The position numbers were made by a program, and so were the translations under genes. Positions 54,101 to 63,429 of a stretch of DNA of 64,000 nt are shown piece after piece (the stretch's first letter is position 1; every line of letters starts with the position of its first letter). Source of the stretch: Lachnospiraceae bacterium JLR.KK002 (GTDB lineage Bacteria; Bacillota; Clostridia; Lachnospirales; Lachnospiraceae); NCBI GenBank assembly GCA_036941025.1, contig JAYMNP010000001.1, positions 3,246,501 to 3,310,500 on the forward strand, given 5' to 3'. Below the pieces are notes generated by a model. The model saw only the letters and a list, made by a program, of their open reading frames with translations. It was not told the DNA's origin and did no database searches.

Positions 54101-54379
54101 TTATCGCTTTCTGATAATCCAATCGTCATCTTGGGTTTTCCTTTCTGCATAGTAACCGCAAGGCATATCCTTTAAGGTACTAACAGAGTTATCTAAATCA
54201 AAAACCCATTTTAAAGACACTAACTTTGCTTCATCTGTTTCGTGTGTTTCCCCGCATAGAAATTGCCACATTCCGTCATCTTCATCATGTGATACATATA
54301 GAATAGGTGCCTGACGCTCCAATATATGACAACAGATAATCGTAGCAGTATCGGGTGAATCATAAAAAGGAAATTCCAT
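54101..54379 (-). CDS. Small acidic hypothetical protein
   Basis: ATG 54379 has GAAAGGAGTAACAG upstream; the long frame to 54439 enters the IS. 92 residues: MEFPFYDSPDTATIICCHIL, YVSHDEDDGMWQFLCGETHE. It is like the small DUF2185/immunity-type proteins of Firmicutes. The IS inserted 30 bases upstream separates it from the XRE gene at 57652. Confidence 0.6.
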   Translation of the reverse strand: MEFPFYDSPDTATIICCHILERQAPILYVSHDEDDGMWQFLCGETHETDEAKLVSLKWVFDLDNSVSTLKDMPCGYYAERKTQDDDWIIRKR

Positions 54380-55197
54380 GTCTGTTACTCCTTTCAAACT
54401 TCGATTTATTAGGCGTTTGCGAAACGCCAGAACCCACATAAATACGGGATTCTCTTTGTTACAAAATAAAACAACTCCTCACTGGTCTGTGGTATAATTG
54501 AAATGTCCAGTAACAATTATCCATATCCACCAGTAAAGGAGTCGTATCTATATGATAACACATAAACAGCTCTCTTTGGCAGATATTTTTACCGATTGCC
54601 AAAATAAATTTGATAACGATAAATATGCGTTTCTTTCCATACTCGATGAAACCATCAACCTTGATGAAATTGTTCCGGTGTCTTTTGTTTCTCATTTTCA
54701 TGCTGCCACCGGCAGACCCCGCAGGCATCTGCTTTACCCAATGCTGAAGGCTCTGTTACTACAGCTTATCTTCTCAATCCCAACAACATCCCTGCTGATC
54801 GTATTCCTGAAATACTCTCAGGAACTGCGGGACTTCTGCGGGTTTGACGTTGTCCCGGACGCCTCTAAATTCACCCGGTTCAAACAGGATTTTTTATCGG
54901 ACTTACAATCCATGTTCGATCATCTTGTTGACTTGACCGAACCAATCTGCCATTGTATTGATACACAGAAAGCTTCCATGCTTCTCTTTGACACCTCCGG
55001 CATTGAGGCATGGGTTACAGAAAACAATCCCAAATATGCCAACCGTATCATCAAACAGCTGAAAGCCTTCAAAAAAGCAAAAGGGATGGACGATTCCTTT
55101 GACCCTTATAAAGCCGCCTACGGCTCCATGCCTTCCCATGCTGCCGCCAGTCCAGCCATTCAGCAGATGTACATTAACGGGCATTTCTGTTATGCTT

Positions 55198-56667
55198 ACA
55201 CCACTTTACAACTTTTTGAAAAATAAAATAACGCACAAGGCACTTTCTAATGTATAATAAGTTTGCACACAAAACTATACGAAAGATGGTGACCTTGTAC
55301 GTCAGACTTATTATACAACGAAAACAATCTAATTGGTAGACTGTACCATTATTTTTATATTTATTTTAAAACTTTTTCCTTACCAACTATTGAAACCTTG
55401 TTCCTGCTGGTGTTATCTATCCTTGCTATGGAGTCAGCAGGTTCCATCCGTTCGCTGTACAGACATTTTTTATCAGGGATTACAGAAAAATCCCTGAATG
55501 CATTTTACTATGCATGTTCTTATGCAAAAGCTGATTTTTCCAGATTTATGAATGTCACTGCTGGTATGGCTTTAAAGCTCATACCGGAAAAATTGTCCTC
55601 TCAGCCTGTCTTCCTGTGTATTGATGATACAATGATTGCAAAATTCGGCAAAAAATTTGAGGATGCTTCAAAGCTTTTTGACCATGCTGCGCATAATGGC
55701 TCTAATTACCTGAATGGACACTGTTTTGTGAGCGTAATGCTCTGTGTCCCTGTATGGAATAAGGACAGGATTCACTATCTGTGCGTACCGCTCGGATATC
55801 GCATGTGGCAGAAAAAGGAATCCAAACTGGAACTGGCTGCATCTATGGTGCGGCATGTAATGCCTGTCTTGCGTACAAAGAAAAACGTCGTCCTCCTTTG
55901 TGACAGCTGGTATGTAAAAAAGAGCCTTGTTTCTATCGTGGACGAATATGAAAACCTTGACCTTATAGGAAATGCAAGGCTTGATTCCGTCATTTATGAT
56001 TTGCCGCCACAGCGGACGGGAAAAAGAGGACGTCCTGCAACGCATGGCGACAGGCTCTCCATCCAGGATGATTTTACTCTGTCTGATGAAAAAATTGGAG
56101 GCTATTACATGGCTGTGCGCCGTGTCCTTACAAACATTTTTGGCAAAAGGACAGTCTTGGCATATGTTACATCAGCGGACAAGGAAAATGGTGGCAGGCG
56201 TTTATATTTCAGCACAGTTTTTCCAGAACAGCTGCAAATATTCTGTGCCTGGCAGGAAAAATCCCCACTGAATCAGACAGGAAGCAGCCGTATGCAGTTT
56301 ATACCTCTGATGCTTTATGCTTTTCGGTGGAACATCGAAGTTAGTTATTACGAACAGAAAACCTTCTGGTCATTATGCAGCTACATGGTGCGGAGCCGCA
56401 AAGGAATAGAAATGCTTGTCAATCTAATCAACATAGCGTATTGTGCAATGAAACTTTTGCCGTATCAGGACAAGACGTTTTCCAAATACCAGACAGAAAG
56501 CGTCCAGGAATTTCGTTTCGTACTGAGCGAACAAATTCGCCAGCAGGTATTTTATTCCATTTTCGTGAAAAAAGCCGAAACACACATAAAATCAAAAGCT
56601 ATCATTAAGGTTTTAAAACAACTGATTCAGCATCAGGGATATTATTTATAAAGTTGTAAAGTGGTGT
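55198..56667 (+). mobile_element. IS701-like element, copy 2 (nested)
   Basis: The ends ACACCACTTTACAAC…GTTGTAAAGTGGTGT are identical to copy 1. A 7-bp TATGCTT repeat flanks it. The inverted repeat TGTATAATAAGT/ACTTATTATACA lies at 55251-55317. Confidence 0.85.
55398..56651 (+). CDS. IS701-like DDE transposase, copy 2
   Basis: 417 residues from TTG 55398 (start uncertain, frame open upstream). FLCIDDTMIAKFGKKFEDAS, VVLLCDSWYVKKSLVSIVDE and WNIEVSYYEQKTFWSLCSYM are the DDE regions. It is complete. Confidence 0.8.
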   Translation: MFLLVLSILAMESAGSIRSLYRHFLSGITEKSLNAFYYACSYAKADFSRFMNVTAGMALKLIPEKLSSQPVFLCIDDTMIAKFGKKFEDASKLFDHAAHNGSNYLNGHCFVSVMLCVPVWNKDRIHYLCVPLGYRMWQKKESKLELAASMVRHVMPVLRTKKNVVLLCDSWYVKKSLVSIVDEYENLDLIGNARLDSVIYDLPPQRTGKRGRPATHGDRLSIQDDFTLSDEKIGGYYMAVRRVLTNIFGKRTVLAYVTSADKENGGRRLYFSTVFPEQLQIFCAWQEKSPLNQTGSSRMQFIPLMLYAFRWNIEVSYYEQKTFWSLCSYMVRSRKGIEMLVNLINIAYCAMKLLPYQDKTFSKYQTESVQEFRFVLSEQIRQQVFYSIFVKKAETHIKSKAIIKVLKQLIQHQGYYL

Positions 56668-57651
56668 TATGCTTATAAATTCGGCATTATTACCAACGGA
56701 CTCGGCATTGTCCGGGATATTTCCTTTTATAACAAGGACTTTCTTGCGGCTCATCCTGACATCATTGTTGGAAAAAAATCTGATTCCCCGGATGAAGATA
56801 AGAGTCTTGCCGATTCCAGGGCATTGATTCCCACTTTAAAGGATTTCTTTCGCAAGCATCCGCTTATCAATCCGAAAACTTTTCTGGGAGACGCCGCATT
56901 TGATTCCATTGAAATCTACAAATACCTGTTACAGGAAGCTTCCTTTGAGCAGGCTTACATTCCCCTCAACGGCAGAATCTCCCTTCCAAAATCCGACTGC
57001 CCGCTGAATAAGGACGGCATCCCCTGCTGCCCCAAAGACCCATCCCTTCCAATGAAACGGGAAGGAAGCAAATCCCATCTCCGCTGCGGACTGCCAACCA
57101 TGAAGTTTGTATGCCCGAAAATGAAATGGGAGTGGAACAAACTTACAAAGAAATCAAAACGCGTCTGCCACTGTGAAAATCCCTGTACGGAATCCCCCTG
57201 CGGCAGGATGTTTTATATTTATCCCGAGAAAAACCTGCGCGCCTATCCCGGTACACTCCGCGGTACGGCCGGATGGGATTCCACCTATAAGATCAGGGTA
57301 ACTGTTGAGAAATCAATCAACCATTTCAAGGACAGCTTCTGTGTTGCCGGGCGTAAAACGCAGAATGAAAAAACGCTTCATGCTGACCTGCTTCTCGCCG
57401 GGATTACCCAGCTTATTACTGTAATGGTGGCTGATAAACTGCACAGGCATGAATATATCCGCAGTTTAAAACCTCTGATTGCATAACCTTACATACCGCA
57501 TACCATTTCACGGGCAGATATCCTTATCTGCTTTGTTTTCATGTCTTAAAATCCTTGTTATCCACATCCACCTCCTGTAAGTCCGGCTCAACCGGGCCTT
57601 TGCCCTATTGGAATCAAGATTTTGAACTTGTTTCGCAATTACCTATTCGAT

Positions 57652-58161
57652 TTATTCTTGCCTTTTCATCAGTCGTTTTTTGAATGCTCTAATCCTCGCA
57701 CCATAGCGGCTTGAATATAGCAAACCCACCAAAAGCATTCCGACTGCAAATCCCTGTACAATATCCAGTCCAGCCATAACTGTCGGATTATCATAAAGAC
57801 TTGTTCCTTTAATGATAGTGTAGGCTAATACTAAAAGCATTGCTATCCCATTGCATATCCGTACACGCTTATTGTAGCGTTCCGCTTCTGCGTTTGTATA
57901 ATCCACTGCCCGCAATACAGTTTCTTTCATTTCTTTATCCATATTCTCGCTTTTCCTTTCTCCGTTTAGAATTTCCCGTAAGTCAACTTCATAATAATCT
58001 GATATTTCAATCAAAATATCTAAGTCCGGCATATTGTTGCCATTCTCCCAACGGGATATTGTTCTGTTTGATACATTAAATTTTTCTGCAATCTGTTCTT
58101 GGGTAAGTCCTTTTTGCTTACGGAGTTCTTTTAAGAATTTTCCGATTTTTTCTTGGTTCAT
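57652..58161 (-). CDS. XRE-HTH protein with two membrane helices
   Basis: 169 residues. The N-terminus is a cI-like HTH (LTQEQIAEKFNVSNRTISRW, ENGNNMPDLDILIEISDYYE). Helices at about residues 105-122 (ICNGIAMLLVLAYTIIKGTS) and 128-148 (GLDIVQGFAVGMLLVGLLYS) make it a membrane-tethered regulator. An IS inserted at its stop codon cuts it from the gene at 54101. Confidence 0.82.
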   Translation of the reverse strand: MNQEKIGKFLKELRKQKGLTQEQIAEKFNVSNRTISRWENGNNMPDLDILIEISDYYEVDLREILNGERKSENMDKEMKETVLRAVDYTNAEAERYNKRVRICNGIAMLLVLAYTIIKGTSLYDNPTVMAGLDIVQGFAVGMLLVGLLYSSRYGARIRAFKKRLMKRQE

Positions 58162-58322
58162 GCTTTTCCTCCTTTCAGAAAAATCCTATCAAAACTGCCC
58201 GATAAAAAACAGGACACAAAGCGAGAAATGCCTTATTTTATTACCCGACAAGGTATGTCTACCGATTCCGATTTGCTGTTGCTTTATTATATATCCGTTT
58301 TTCCAAAAATGGAAGTAATTTC
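58162..58322. other. Upstream region of the XRE gene
   Basis: It contains AGGAGGAAAAGC (ribosome site of the XRE gene) and CCCGACA/GCCCGAT-like repeats that may be operator half-sites. I see no gene. Confidence 0.3.
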
Positions 58323-58535
58323 TTATACTTCCCGTTCATCAAAACGGAATTTGAACAGGGCAGCGACAAGACGCTGTTTTATGTTGTCCTCGGTGTCCTT
58401 GTTGACCTGTCCGTTTTCAAGGGAAACAAGCCGGATTCTTTTGCCATAATGCCGTAAAACCTCGTCAATGGCTTCCGGCTCTCCGCTGGTTGCTCTGACA
58501 ATAGTTTCATACGGCACAAGTTTAGGATTCCTCAT
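58323..58535 (-). CDS. Small HTH protein (HTH_16-like)
   Basis: 70 residues from ATG 58535, overlapping the sigma-like gene by 14 bases: PYETIVRATSGEPEAIDEVL, RHYGKRIRLVSLENG. It pairs with the sigma-like gene as at 38854/39065 (Tn916 Orf8-like). Confidence 0.75.
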   Translation of the reverse strand: MRNPKLVPYETIVRATSGEPEAIDEVLRHYGKRIRLVSLENGQVNKDTEDNIKQRLVAALFKFRFDEREV

Positions 58536-58965
58536 GGAAAAGCACCTCCATTTCTTCATGCAGCATTTGCAAAGCACTGTGTATGTGATGCCACGCCGTA
58601 CTCCGGCAGCGTCCGTATAGTTCTCCGATTTCCTGCTGTGTGTAACGTCCAAAAAAGTAAAGGTAGATGATTTCCCTCTTTTTCTCCGGCAGAGAGGACA
58701 GGGCTTCGGCAAGCTCCCCGCTCGTAAGGATAACCCTCTGACCGCATATCGTAACAGGGTATTGCTTACAAGGGTCTATAAAATATTTATCTGTTGTACT
58801 GAATGGGTAAAACTTTTCTTCGGTGAGGTATTCAAAGGATATTTCCCTTTGCCGCCGCTTATCCCTGTCACGCCATGCGTTGATAGCTGCATAGTGTATG
58901 ACTACTCTGCAAAAGGCATTAAATGTGTATTCGATATGCTCCTTGTATGCTTCTGTGCAAGCCAT
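58522..58965 (-). CDS. Sigma-70-like mobile-element regulator
   Basis: 147 residues. The N-terminus FNAFCRVVIHYAAINAWRDR and the region-4 HTH SSLPEKKREIIYLYFFGRYT with QQEIGELYGRCRSTAWHHIH are clear. It is the intact relative of the fragment at 428-658. Confidence 0.85.
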   Translation of the reverse strand: MACTEAYKEHIEYTFNAFCRVVIHYAAINAWRDRDKRRQREISFEYLTEEKFYPFSTTDKYFIDPCKQYPVTICGQRVILTSGELAEALSSLPEKKREIIYLYFFGRYTQQEIGELYGRCRSTAWHHIHSALQMLHEEMEVLFHEES

Positions 58966-59051
58966 AAATAATTCCCTCTTTCTCCCACATAGGGCATTGC
59001 ATAGTTTACAGTTGTATTTTATAATTCAGAGCAATAACCGCACGTAGTCTG

Positions 59052-60443
59052 TTATGTCTTAAATACCGCAAATAATATTTTGTATAATCCCATAACCAAA
59101 AGCAGACTTGAATTTACCAACAAAACAAGGAACAAGTCTTTTACAAAATACCATACTACCCATAATGGAATCCCTACCATATAGGGCAAACAGAGTAACA
59201 GTAGTGGCAATATGCCATGCCTTGTAATGTCAAAGAGTATCAGTCTCGTTGTTTGTTTCTTTTTTTTCCATTTTCTTATTGTTGCTATTGGATATACCGC
59301 CACTGCAACCAACGCTAAATATGCCCCATTCAGCAATAGGTGTCTTACAATATACGGGCTGCCAGATATATCATATTGTTCTCTGCCCAAAAGAGCAAAT
59401 ATCACATTTTTGCTTATAATATCCGCCAGTTGGTTCGTGACAAGATAATCGTTCATATTGATGAGGAAAATGATTCCTAATCCGCTTTCCGGCAATAGAA
59501 ACATATTTGACATATAATTCTCAACCAGTCCGGAATGCCCCAATACAGGCTCTGTATATTCCTCCGTCAAAGTCCACCCCATTCCATAATAATAGGGGCT
59601 GTCACCATCTACATATACATTGTCATAAAGCATAGCATTTAAACTGTTTTGACTGACGATTCCCATTCCGCCATTTAGATACATTTGCAGATATTTTGCC
59701 ATATCTGATACACTGGAACTTAAATAACCTGCCGGAACGGTAGACCATGAATATTTATCGGGATAGTCCGGTTCTCCCGCAATCGGAAGTCCAAAATAAT
59801 TTCGATACCCTGTTATCAATCCGTTTTCTTTGCTTTGTATAAGTGTTGCTGCCGTATGGCTCATACTTAGTGGAGAGAAAATGTTTTTATCCATATACTC
59901 TGAATAGCTAATTGCGCTGACTGCTTCTATAATTTCTCCTAACAATCCATAATTGATATTTGCATATTGATGTTGTCCGTAACTTTCTGTTATTTTTGCA
60001 TTTCCAAAACGCTGATATGTACCTAAACCGCTTGTCTGATTCAAAAGCTGTCTTATAGTAATTCTATCTCCGTCGGACGCATTTATAAAATAGGCAGAGG
60101 TATCAATATAATCAGATATTTTTGTGTCTAAATCTACTTTTTCTTCTTCCACAAGCTGCATAACAGCTAATGCTGTAAATGATTTGCTCAAGGAACCTAT
60201 AATAAAAGGCGTATCTAAATTATCGCAATTTCCATAAGTTTTAGAAAACAGTACCTCTTTATAGTTTACAATGGCTATCGCCATTCCGGGAATATGCAAT
60301 TCTTTTATTTCTTTTTTTAACCGGCTGTCAATATCGCTATAATTGCTACTTTTTTCATTTGCCAAAACAGGCTTATACCATATAGAAACAACACAAATTA
60401 GTGACAGTATTACACAAATAATCTGTCTGATTTTTCGATTCAT
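59052..60443 (-). CDS. Class-C beta-lactamase-fold serine hydrolase with C-terminal membrane helices
   Basis: 463 residues. An N-terminal signal/anchor helix (IICVILSLICVVSIWYKPVL), then the beta-lactamase domain with SxxK in FIIGSLSKSFTALAVMQLVE, YxN-type YANINYGLLGEIIEAVS and the HSG-like VLGHSGLVENYMSNMFLLPE. Three helices follow residue ~365. It is probably an extracytoplasmic peptidase or esterase, not an antibiotic lactamase. It lies 41 bases downstream of a TetR gene and is probably co-transcribed with it. Confidence 0.85.
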   Translation of the reverse strand: MNRKIRQIICVILSLICVVSIWYKPVLANEKSSNYSDIDSRLKKEIKELHIPGMAIAIVNYKEVLFSKTYGNCDNLDTPFIIGSLSKSFTALAVMQLVEEEKVDLDTKISDYIDTSAYFINASDGDRITIRQLLNQTSGLGTYQRFGNAKITESYGQHQYANINYGLLGEIIEAVSAISYSEYMDKNIFSPLSMSHTAATLIQSKENGLITGYRNYFGLPIAGEPDYPDKYSWSTVPAGYLSSSVSDMAKYLQMYLNGGMGIVSQNSLNAMLYDNVYVDGDSPYYYGMGWTLTEEYTEPVLGHSGLVENYMSNMFLLPESGLGIIFLINMNDYLVTNQLADIISKNVIFALLGREQYDISGSPYIVRHLLLNGAYLALVAVAVYPIATIRKWKKKKQTTRLILFDITRHGILPLLLLCLPYMVGIPLWVVWYFVKDLFLVLLVNSSLLLVMGLYKILFAVFKT

Positions 60444-60484
60444 AAAACCGTTCCCCTCAATTTATTCTGATATACCATTCGCTA

Positions 60485-61054
60485 TCATTTCCCCTCTAAT
60501 TTTTTTGTCCCCTCAATTAAAATAGTTATTGATAATTCAAAACTATCTTTTATCAACTGTGTATTACCAAATGCGTTATGATTTTCAAGCAATGCAAAGC
60601 CCTCTAAAAAACTCCTAAACATTCTGACTAAATGAACACAATTATCTTGTGAAATATTTAGCGACTTAGTTACTTTGAAAAAAATTGTAAACATTTTTGA
60701 AGTCACTTCGTTCATCTGTTCATTTTCAAACTGATTGTACCAAAGCATAGTACTAAAAACTCCTTGATTCTCTATTGCATATTCATGGAAAGCGTAGCAC
60801 ATAGCTCTAATCGCATCATATCCAGAAAGTCCTATTACGGCTTCAATAATTCTGTTCTCTAATTCTTTCCAACCATAAAGCATAAGCTGCTGTTTTAGGT
60901 CGTCAAACCCGTCAATATGGTTATAAAGCGATGGGGACTTAACACCTAATTGCGCTGCAAGCGTTTTTAAGGATAAGTTTTCTATGCCTATCGTATTTGC
61001 CATATATGCGGCTTCTTTGATAACCGATTCTTTATCAATTTTTATTTTGGGCAA
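60485..61054 (-). CDS. TetR-family regulator (WHG-type C-terminus)
   Basis: 189 residues after AGGAGGTGC. The HTH is LSLKTLAAQLGVKSPSLYNH and IDGFDDLKQQLMLYGWKEL. The C-terminal domain resembles WHG proteins (MCYAFHEYAIENQGVFSTML). It likely represses its own operon, which includes the serine hydrolase. Confidence 0.88.
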   Translation of the reverse strand: MPKIKIDKESVIKEAAYMANTIGIENLSLKTLAAQLGVKSPSLYNHIDGFDDLKQQLMLYGWKELENRIIEAVIGLSGYDAIRAMCYAFHEYAIENQGVFSTMLWYNQFENEQMNEVTSKMFTIFFKVTKSLNISQDNCVHLVRMFRSFLEGFALLENHNAFGNTQLIKDSFELSITILIEGTKKLEGK

Positions 61055-61089
61055 AATAAAGCACCTCCTTTTGTTTACTTCGATTTGTA

Positions 61090-61135
61090 TTTTAACAAAT
61101 CATATTAGTTATGTCAAGATATTAGTAATTGGAAG
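61090..61135 (-). promoter_or_regulatory. Promoter and candidate TetR operator
   Basis: On the minus strand TTGACA and TAAAAT are 17 bases apart. Two ATATTAGT repeats (about 61102 and 61121) overlap the promoter and could bind the TetR protein. Confidence 0.65.
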
Positions 61136-61277
61136 GGGATTCCGTAGTCGTAGGCATTCGTGGAAAAATCCAAAAGTTTAGATTTTACCACAATGCTTGT
61201 CTTTTGGTCTTTGGTTTCTTTGATTCGGAATAGTGTGGTGCTGGCGGTCTATCTCTTGTTTTCGGTTGCTTGCTTCT
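61136..61277. other. Short gap downstream of Maff2
   Basis: No gene seen. In related elements the next transfer gene would begin here, so the element was cut between Maff2 and that gene. Confidence 0.4.
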
Positions 61278-61418
61278 TTACCATACATGAGCATTTGCGC
61301 CCGGATTATCATTTCCGTATCCCTCAAGAAGATTGATGACGCCCCATACGCCCACGCCTGCTCCGATTGCTGTTACGACTGTCTTTAATCCTGTTACCGC
61401 TGTTGTAAAAAATGCCAT
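61278..61418 (-). CDS. Maff2-family small conjugative-element membrane protein
   Basis: 46 residues from ATG 61418 (GAAAGAGGTAG upstream): MAFFTTAVTGLKTVVTAIGA, then GVGVWGVINLLEGYGNDNPG. A single helix and the GYGNDNPGA tail are the hallmark of the Maff2 family, found next to virD4 in Tn1549-like elements. It is downstream of the TraG tail here. Confidence 0.85.
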   Translation of the reverse strand: MAFFTTAVTGLKTVVTAIGAGVGVWGVINLLEGYGNDNPGANAHVW

Positions 61419-61701
61419 GTTTCTACCTCTTTCTTTCTCAAAAATAATTTTGTCTGGTTTCCGAAAGAGTTTTTCGTGTAAAATGCCCTGCCTTATGCTA
61501 AGATAAAGACAGGGCAATCCTTTAGGAAGAACCCTGCGGGCATCCGGCATATTCAGTTTGGCGATTGGCTATGCCGGACGCTTTGTTTTGTCCTTTCCCA
61601 AGTACATTCAAAACTCCGTTTCCGTAACTTTTGGACTTTTTGTCCAGAAGTCCTGTTGCTGGTTTACAAGTTCCCTATTCAGTTTTTTCCATATTCAGTT
61701 G
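61419..61701. other. traG-maff2 intergenic region
   Basis: A GCCCTG/CAGGGC hairpin at about 61483-61515 may attenuate or terminate traG transcription. No gene is seen on either strand. Confidence 0.45.
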
Positions 61702-61962
61702 TCATGCTTCAATCACGCCCGCATCCTCCACCTCATCAATGGTGTCATTGTCCCTGACTCTTGCTTTACACAGGTTTTTCACATATTTTTCGATGTCTAA
61801 GGCGTTCTTGTCATCAAAATCGGACAGAAGCCGGTACTGCCTGTGCTTTGTGATGTCAAACTTATTGGAGAAGAATGGTCTAACCCCTCTAAGCTGCATA
61901 ATACATTTTCCACCATCCATAACCGAAATCTCATCCATCGACATCAATTCTTTGCCACATTG
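61702..61962 (-). pseudogene. traG: VirD4/TraG coupling protein, C-terminal end
   Basis: From about 61962 the frame reads GKELMSMDEISVMDGGKCIM and QLRGVRPFFSNKFDITKH, then an acidic tail (DNDTIDEVEDAGVIEA). This is the part missing from the traG remnant that ends at YQKTGKD at 20942. The two pieces meet at the same family position (YQK-GKEL-S). The frame is cut off directly upstream. Confidence 0.85.
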
Positions 61963-62087
61963 TCAAGTGAAGAATTCATTCTTTTTGCTTTTTCATACAC
62001 GGAATCTTGTAGATGTTCTATAAATGTGATAAACTGAACGCAGTAACAAATTCGGGATTTGTGGAAGAATTATTACTTGGAGGAAAA

Positions 62088-62813
62088 ATGGCAGGACAAC
62101 ATAATAAAATAGTAAATGTAACAGCCAAGAAAATGCTCGCCCCCGAAGGACTTTTTAGAGTGGGAGTTTCCAGAAATTGGATTGATGATAACGGGTACTT
62201 TGTAATACAGATAGAATTTCAGCCTAGTGCCTATGACAAAGGTTCATATTTGAATGTTGGAATTGGTTTTTTATGGGAATCCAGTAAAGCTTTAAATGAA
62301 ACATTAGCGTTTAACATCGGATATCGTGTAAGTAAAGCGGGATATGTATCATATACAGGTGATGATGCTGCCTTTGCTGAAAAGATGGAACATCTTGCAG
62401 AGATTGCCATGGAAAAAGTAAGGGAATATCGTCTGTTTCGTGATATGGATTATGCAAAAGAACAAATGGAAAGCCAGTTAAATAATATACCGGAAAACAG
62501 AGTGTTCTGGGAAGTATACGAATTAGCGATGCTTTGCTTTTTGAAAAGAGATTTTGAAGAAGGGAAAGATTACTTTAACCATTTTCTCCAGATACTCAAG
62601 GACTCCTTTTATGTAGGAGAACTGTATATCAAATGGCATGAAGAATTATATAATCATTGTATTGAACATCTTTGTCCTGAACTAGAATCGGAAGAAACAG
62701 CGTATAAAATGGTATGGGATATGATTGAACGCAGACGAAATTTCTTTTCCAGTAAACCTTCATATAAGAAATTGAAGAAAGAAATTACCTGGATAACGGC
62801 ATTGAGTTCATAA
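62088..62813 (+). CDS. Uncharacterised 241-residue protein (DUF4304-like)
   Basis: ATG 62088 has TGGAGGAAAA upstream; an earlier ATG at 62013 lies in the promoter-like region beside the traG breakpoint. It reads KKMLAPEGLFRVGVSRNWID, DNGYFVIQIEFQPSAYDKGS, YLNVGIGFLWESS, then helices. It resembles DUF4304-type intracellular proteins. The function is unknown. Confidence 0.6.
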   Translation: MAGQHNKIVNVTAKKMLAPEGLFRVGVSRNWIDDNGYFVIQIEFQPSAYDKGSYLNVGIGFLWESSKALNETLAFNIGYRVSKAGYVSYTGDDAAFAEKMEHLAEIAMEKVREYRLFRDMDYAKEQMESQLNNIPENRVFWEVYELAMLCFLKRDFEEGKDYFNHFLQILKDSFYVGELYIKWHEELYNHCIEHLCPELESEETAYKMVWDMIERRRNFFSSKPSYKKLKKEITWITALSS

Positions 62814-62837
62814 ATTCAAATTGTGAGGATGAATGTG

Positions 62838-63368
62838 ATGCGTGAATTGATGTTGGTTAGGCCATCTAAACTATATGCAGAACAAGTCATGTCATATAAA
62901 GAAGAAATGTTACAATGTGGAGATAGTTTTGATGGTTGTGCAGGTCTTGAAGATGTCCAATCATTTGATGAGTGGATTGACTTTGAGAGAAGATTAAGAG
63001 AAAAATATAAAAGCGGATATGTTCCATCAGAAGTGTTTTTAGCGGTAAGGCGAAAAGACGATTTTGTTGTTGGTATGATTGATTTTCGACACCCATTATC
63101 GGATTTTCTCAAAAATTTTGGGGGTAATATTGGATATAGTGTTCGTCCGTCAGAAAGACGAAAAGGTTATGCGTCTGAAATGCTGGGATTAGTTTTACCT
63201 TTTTGCCGTGCGTTTGGAGAAAGCAAGGTTTTAGTAACCTGCGATAAGGGAAATGTAGCTTCGCAAAGGACGATTATTAAAAACGGTGGAGTGATGGAAA
63301 ATGAAATTGTTGATACAGTGGGATTAAGTAAAAGTGGCATTATTCAAAGATTTTGGATTTCAATATAG
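62838..63368 (+). CDS. GNAT family N-acetyltransferase
   Basis: 176 residues from ATG 62838 (GTGAGGATG upstream; GTG 62823 is possible). The acetyl-CoA motif is IGYSVRPSERRKGYASEMLG (RRxGYA), followed by VLVTCDKGNVASQRTIIKNG (the family's cell-DNxAS region). It is a RimJ/YbbJ-like acetyltransferase. The substrate is unknown. Confidence 0.88.
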   Translation: MRELMLVRPSKLYAEQVMSYKEEMLQCGDSFDGCAGLEDVQSFDEWIDFERRLREKYKSGYVPSEVFLAVRRKDDFVVGMIDFRHPLSDFLKNFGGNIGYSVRPSERRKGYASEMLGLVLPFCRAFGESKVLVTCDKGNVASQRTIIKNGGVMENEIVDTVGLSKSGIIQRFWISI

Positions 63369-63429
63369 TGTCTTTCTCAACCATTTCCAGTTTGACATAC
63401 TGGGAAATCGCAATTTAAAGGAGAAAATT

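Larger units (their letters stand above)
54552..57486 (+). pseudogene. IS1182-like transposase split by a nested IS
   Basis: The front half (54552-55197) ends GHFCYAY and the back half (56668-57486) restarts CYAYKFGIITNGLGIV. Removing the inner IS with its 7-bp TATGCTT duplication restores a 485-residue frame about 96% identical to copy 1. It cannot be made while the inner element remains. Confidence 0.9.
54410..57645 (+). mobile_element. IS1182-like element, copy 2, carrying a nested IS701-like element
   Basis: The ends match copy 1 and a 10-bp repeat TTCGATTTAT flanks it (54400-54409 and 57646-57655). An IS701-like element sits inside its transposase gene at 55198-56667. Confidence 0.85.

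Noticed and set aside
59052..60443. Beta-lactam resistance gene
   Set aside because: It has the class-C fold motifs but a C-terminal membrane extension and a divergent active-site context; family knowledge points to a peptidase or esterase.
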